25,505 bases of DNA, taken from NCBI GenBank assembly GCA_964444825.1, contig CAYUIS010000068.1, forward strand, positions 1-25,505, read 5' to 3'. This document shows, one piece after another, positions 22,768 through 25,505 of the stretch. The first letter of the stretch is position 1. The number at the start of each line of letters is the position of its first letter. Origin of the DNA: CAYUIS01 sp964444825 (GTDB taxonomy: Bacteria > Chloroflexota > Anaerolineae > B4-G1). The notes under the pieces were generated by a model that saw only the letters and a list, made by a program, of their open reading frames with translations, did no database searches and had not been told where the DNA came from. A program made the translations under genes and the position numbers.

Positions 22768-25332
22768 TCACGACCCGGCCCACTGGATCAACCTAAGCTC
22801 GAACGGGTTGTTCAGATCCTCGTGCTGAGGCAACAGACGCAGGGAGTAGCCATAACGACCGCTAGAGTGACAGGGAATGGCCCCGGAGAAGGCATAGTCA
22901 CCCTGCCCTTTGTCCTCCACAAAATCCATCACGGTCGCGGTGCCAGGGCTGATCTCGCCCTGGGTGTCGATAGGACCGTGATACAATTGCACCAATACGT
23001 CTTTTGGTTCCAGAGAACCGAGATGGACGACGGCCTTTACCTTGAGGTCGTCGCCGACCTTGATCTCGGCCTGGTCTTCGGCCTTGACGTCCACCACCTT
23101 GACCTGTGACCAGTTCTGGTGTAGATTGGCTTTCCAGTGGGCGAGTGCTTTGGCGCCAGCCATTTCGTCAGCATTCAGACGCTGGTGGCGCTCCTCGGCG
23201 GGGAGGTAGAAGAGTTCGGCGTACTGCCCCACCATCCGAGCGGTGTTAAAGGTGGGACAGCACACCATCATCGCCGCTTTCATCTTGGCGATCCACCTGC
23301 GGGGGAGGCCATCGGGCCCGCGCTCGTAGAAGGACGGGATCACCTCTTTCTCCAGGATGTCATAGATAGCGCTCGATTCTACCTGATCCTGGTAGTCGTG
23401 ATCATCATAGACCTCACCGCGACCGATGGCCCAACCGATCTCTGGCTCATAGATCTCATCCCACCAGCCGTCAAGGATGCTCATATTTATGGCTCCATTG
23501 GCCGTCGCCTTCATGCCGCTGGTGCCGCTGGCCTCGCGGAAGCGACGGGGGTTGTTCAGCCACAGGTCAACCCCCTGCACCATGTAGCGGGCCACGCAGA
23601 TATCATAGTCCTCGATAAAGACGATGCGCCGGCGCAAGTCCTCGCTCCTGGCCAGTTGAACGATGTCCCTGATAAGCTCCTTGCCTGGGAGATCTGCCGG
23701 GTGGGCCTTGCCGGTGAAGATGATCTGGACGGGACGGTTTTCACCATTCAAGAGAGGGGTCAGGCGCTCCAGGTCCCTGAGGATCAGGGTAGCCCGTTTG
23801 TAGGTGGCGAACCGCCGACCGAACCCGATGGTCAGCGCCTCGGGATCCAAGACGCCCTTGGCCCTCTCGATCTCCGTTGGGGGAGCGCCCCGATTCTCCA
23901 ATTGGGTCCGCAGCTTGCGTCGAGCGAAGGCGATCAGGCGCTCGCGGCGCCGCTCGTGCGTGCGCCAGAGTTCTTCGTCGGGGATCTCGTCCACTCGCTG
24001 CCAAAGTTCGGCGTCGGCGGGGTATTCCCGCCAGGCCGGTCCCAGGTAGCGGTCAAAGAGATCGGCCATATCGTGGGAAATCCAGGATTGGAAATGCACG
24101 CCGTTGGTCAGGGACCTGATGGGCACCTCGTCCTCGGGCACTCCCGGCCAGACCGATTGCCACATACGGCGGGCCACGACACCGTGAAGCTTGCTGACGC
24201 CATTCGCGTCGGCGGAGAGGTTGAGTGCCAACACGGCCATACTGAAGGGCTCATTCGGGTCGCCGGGGTTGGTCCGCCCCAGGGCCAGGAAATCGCCCCT
24301 CGACAGACCGAGGCGGGGATAGTACTCGGAAAAGTACTTGTCCATAAGCTGAGGGGGGAAGATGTCGATGCCTGCTGGGACGGAAGTGTGAGTGGTGAAA
24401 ACGTTGCCCGCTGTCGCTGCCTCCTTGGCCTCGGCAAAGGGCAGGTGATGCTCCTCCATAAGCTGGCGGATACGTTCCAAGCCCAAGAAGGCGGAGTGGC
24501 CCTCGTTCATATGGCAGACCGTAGCCTGAATGCCCAGCGCTTTGAGCGCTCGGATGCCCCCGATCCCCAGCAGAATCTCCTGCTGGATGCGCATCTCCTT
24601 GTCGCCACCGTACAACTGATCCGTGATGTCTCGATCCGTTGGGACATTGGCGTCTATATTGGTGTCGAGCAAATAGATGGGCGCACGACCCACCTGAACC
24701 CGCCAGACCTGTGCGCTCACCGTATGGCCGGGGTAGGTGACCTCGACCGTCAGAGGGGAACCATCCTCGCGCTGTTCCAGTCGGAGGGGCATGGTATAAA
24801 AGTCGTTCTCGGGATAACGCTCCTGCTGCCATCCGTCGGCGCTCAGGTATTGGCGGAAGTATCCCTGCTGGTAAAGCAGCCCGACCCCGACCAGGGGTAG
24901 ATCCAGGTCGCTGGCCGATTTCATGTGGTCTGCCGACAGGATCCCCAGACCGCCGCTATAGTTCGGGATGCAATCGGTCAATCCAAACTCGGCCGAAAAG
25001 TAGGCAAAGGCCGGCTTTTCGAACGTGCCGTGTCTTTTCCGATACCAGGTAGCCTGGTTTTTCATATAGCGGTCGAATTTCTCCAGAATCCGCCCCATAT
25101 AGGCCAGGAAGGCCTCGTCCTGGGCTGCCTTTTCCAGTTTACCCTGTTCGATCGTGCCCAGTAAACGGACCGGGTTGTGGCCCGACTCCTCCCACAAGTC
25201 CTGATCCAGGCGGCGGAAGAGATCAATCGCCTCCATATTCCAGGCCCACCAGAGGTTGTGAGCCAGTTCCTGCAGCCGGTTGAGCCTGGCCGGAACTGAG
25301 GGCAGTATGGTAAAGCTGTGAACAGGGCGCAT
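22768..25332 (-). CDS. glgP: alpha-glucan (glycogen/maltodextrin) phosphorylase, GT35
   Basis: The 854-residue product matches the bacterial/archaeal alpha-glucan phosphorylase subfamily that releases glucose-1-phosphate from glycogen or maltodextrins. It starts with the typical LQELAHNLWWAWNMEAIDLF. It also has YFSAEFGL (~111), GGLGILSADHMKSASDL, NEGHSAFLGLERIR, TTHTSVPAGIDIF, and EASGTSGMKATANGAIN with the PLP-binding Lys at ~608. ATG 25332 is preceded by AAGGAG at a spacing of eight; an upstream in-frame extension to 25446 has no support and would run through the promoter. The 92 bases to the next gene (start 22675) show no obvious terminator, so partial read-through is possible, but the functions appear unrelated. 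Confidence 0.95.
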   Translation of the reverse strand: MRPVHSFTILPSVPARLNRLQELAHNLWWAWNMEAIDLFRRLDQDLWEESGHNPVRLLGTIEQGKLEKAAQDEAFLAYMGRILEKFDRYMKNQATWYRKRHGTFEKPAFAYFSAEFGLTDCIPNYSGGLGILSADHMKSASDLDLPLVGVGLLYQQGYFRQYLSADGWQQERYPENDFYTMPLRLEQREDGSPLTVEVTYPGHTVSAQVWRVQVGRAPIYLLDTNIDANVPTDRDITDQLYGGDKEMRIQQEILLGIGGIRALKALGIQATVCHMNEGHSAFLGLERIRQLMEEHHLPFAEAKEAATAGNVFTTHTSVPAGIDIFPPQLMDKYFSEYYPRLGLSRGDFLALGRTNPGDPNEPFSMAVLALNLSADANGVSKLHGVVARRMWQSVWPGVPEDEVPIRSLTNGVHFQSWISHDMADLFDRYLGPAWREYPADAELWQRVDEIPDEELWRTHERRRERLIAFARRKLRTQLENRGAPPTEIERAKGVLDPEALTIGFGRRFATYKRATLILRDLERLTPLLNGENRPVQIIFTGKAHPADLPGKELIRDIVQLARSEDLRRRIVFIEDYDICVARYMVQGVDLWLNNPRRFREASGTSGMKATANGAINMSILDGWWDEIYEPEIGWAIGRGEVYDDHDYQDQVESSAIYDILEKEVIPSFYERGPDGLPRRWIAKMKAAMMVCCPTFNTARMVGQYAELFYLPAEERHQRLNADEMAGAKALAHWKANLHQNWSQVKVVDVKAEDQAEIKVGDDLKVKAVVHLGSLEPKDVLVQLYHGPIDTQGEISPGTATVMDFVEDKGQGDYAFSGAIPCHSSGRYGYSLRLLPQHEDLNNPFELRLIQWAGS

Positions 25333-25368
25333 TGGGTTATCTCCTTTCATCGGGTGGGTGTGGGGGAA

Positions 25369-25397
25369 AGTATAACACACCTGAGGATACGGCGCAA
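25369..25397 (-). promoter_or_regulatory. extended -10 promoter for glgP
   Basis: On the minus strand TGT-TATACT (25377-25369) forms an extended -10, with a weak TTGCGC -35 (25397-25392) at 17-base spacing. Transcription would start near 25362, giving an approximately 30-base leader that includes the AAGGAG ribosome site. Confidence 0.5.
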
Positions 25398-25505
25398 AAC
25401 ATCGCCCTGGCTCGGGCTTTCGATCCGCTGCGAGAGCCGCGGTCATGGGAGCGTTTCAATCCTGGGGCAACTTGTTCTTCAATGCTCCCAGTCCCCGTCC
25501 TCGGG

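Noticed and set aside
23137..24900. Long open frame (587 codons) on the plus strand across glgP
   Set aside because: Entirely antisense to the phosphorylase, with no recognisable domain; a codon-bias shadow.
25453..25505. GTTTCAATCC followed by unique sequence at the right edge, resembling the start of some CRISPR repeats
   Set aside because: Only one copy and 53 bases remain, too few to show a second repeat; sequence beyond the window would settle it.

Overview
The window looks like part of a draft or metagenome-derived genome of a Chloroflexota bacterium, probably Anaerolineae-like. This is inference from gene content: GT39 membrane proteins with large soluble C-terminal regions, a DUF11 surface protein ending in a YLP-type tail, an effector-associated-domain protein, 2-hydroxyacyl-CoA dehydratase genes, and moderately high GC. 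Two runs of exactly 100 N (5806-5905 and 12098-12197) are scaffold gaps. The first is flanked by a perfect 55-base duplication and is almost certainly an unmerged contig overlap. No rRNA, tRNA, CRISPR array or transposase was found, and no gene-free stretch exceeds 300 bases.

Layout. On the plus strand, 101-3001 is a GT39-type glycosyltransferase with a clear sigma70-like promoter. From 3030 to 11465 all genes lie on the minus strand. In map order they are a KDSR-like short-chain reductase (3030-3866), a secreted three-repeat DUF11 protein (3967-5235) with a strong hairpin after its stop, and an alkyltransferase-like DNA-repair protein (5313-5660). Then come three proteins of unknown function (5747-6591, 6685-7251, 7258-8250), the last carrying an effector-associated (death-like) domain. 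A 2-hydroxyacyl-CoA dehydratase / benzoyl-CoA reductase-type set follows: two FeS subunits and their ATP-dependent activase (8299-11465). One dehydratase subunit carries an in-frame dispersed repeat. A plus-strand PaaI-type thioesterase (11633-12097) is divergent from the activase.

After the second gap the minus strand carries the F1-ATPase block atpA-atpG-atpD-atpC followed by mreB (17637 to 12202). A good promoter sits just upstream of atpA. The usual atpB-E-F-H genes are not next to it.

The most interesting locus is the tight four-gene minus-strand run 22675 to 17757. Its first gene encodes a membrane-anchored DUF2207-like protein whose last 54 residues are a Cys-His-Ser-Ala repeat tail with 13 Cys and 11 His. 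Fourteen bases on is a PqqD-domain radical SAM/SPASM enzyme, the architecture of peptide-modifying maturases. A long coiled-coil protein and a small membrane winged-helix/zinc-ribbon protein follow, each start within about 2 bases of the previous stop. The simplest model is that the radical SAM enzyme modifies the cytoplasmic Cys/His tail of the membrane protein. The window ends with an alpha-glucan phosphorylase (22768-25332) that has its own promoter.
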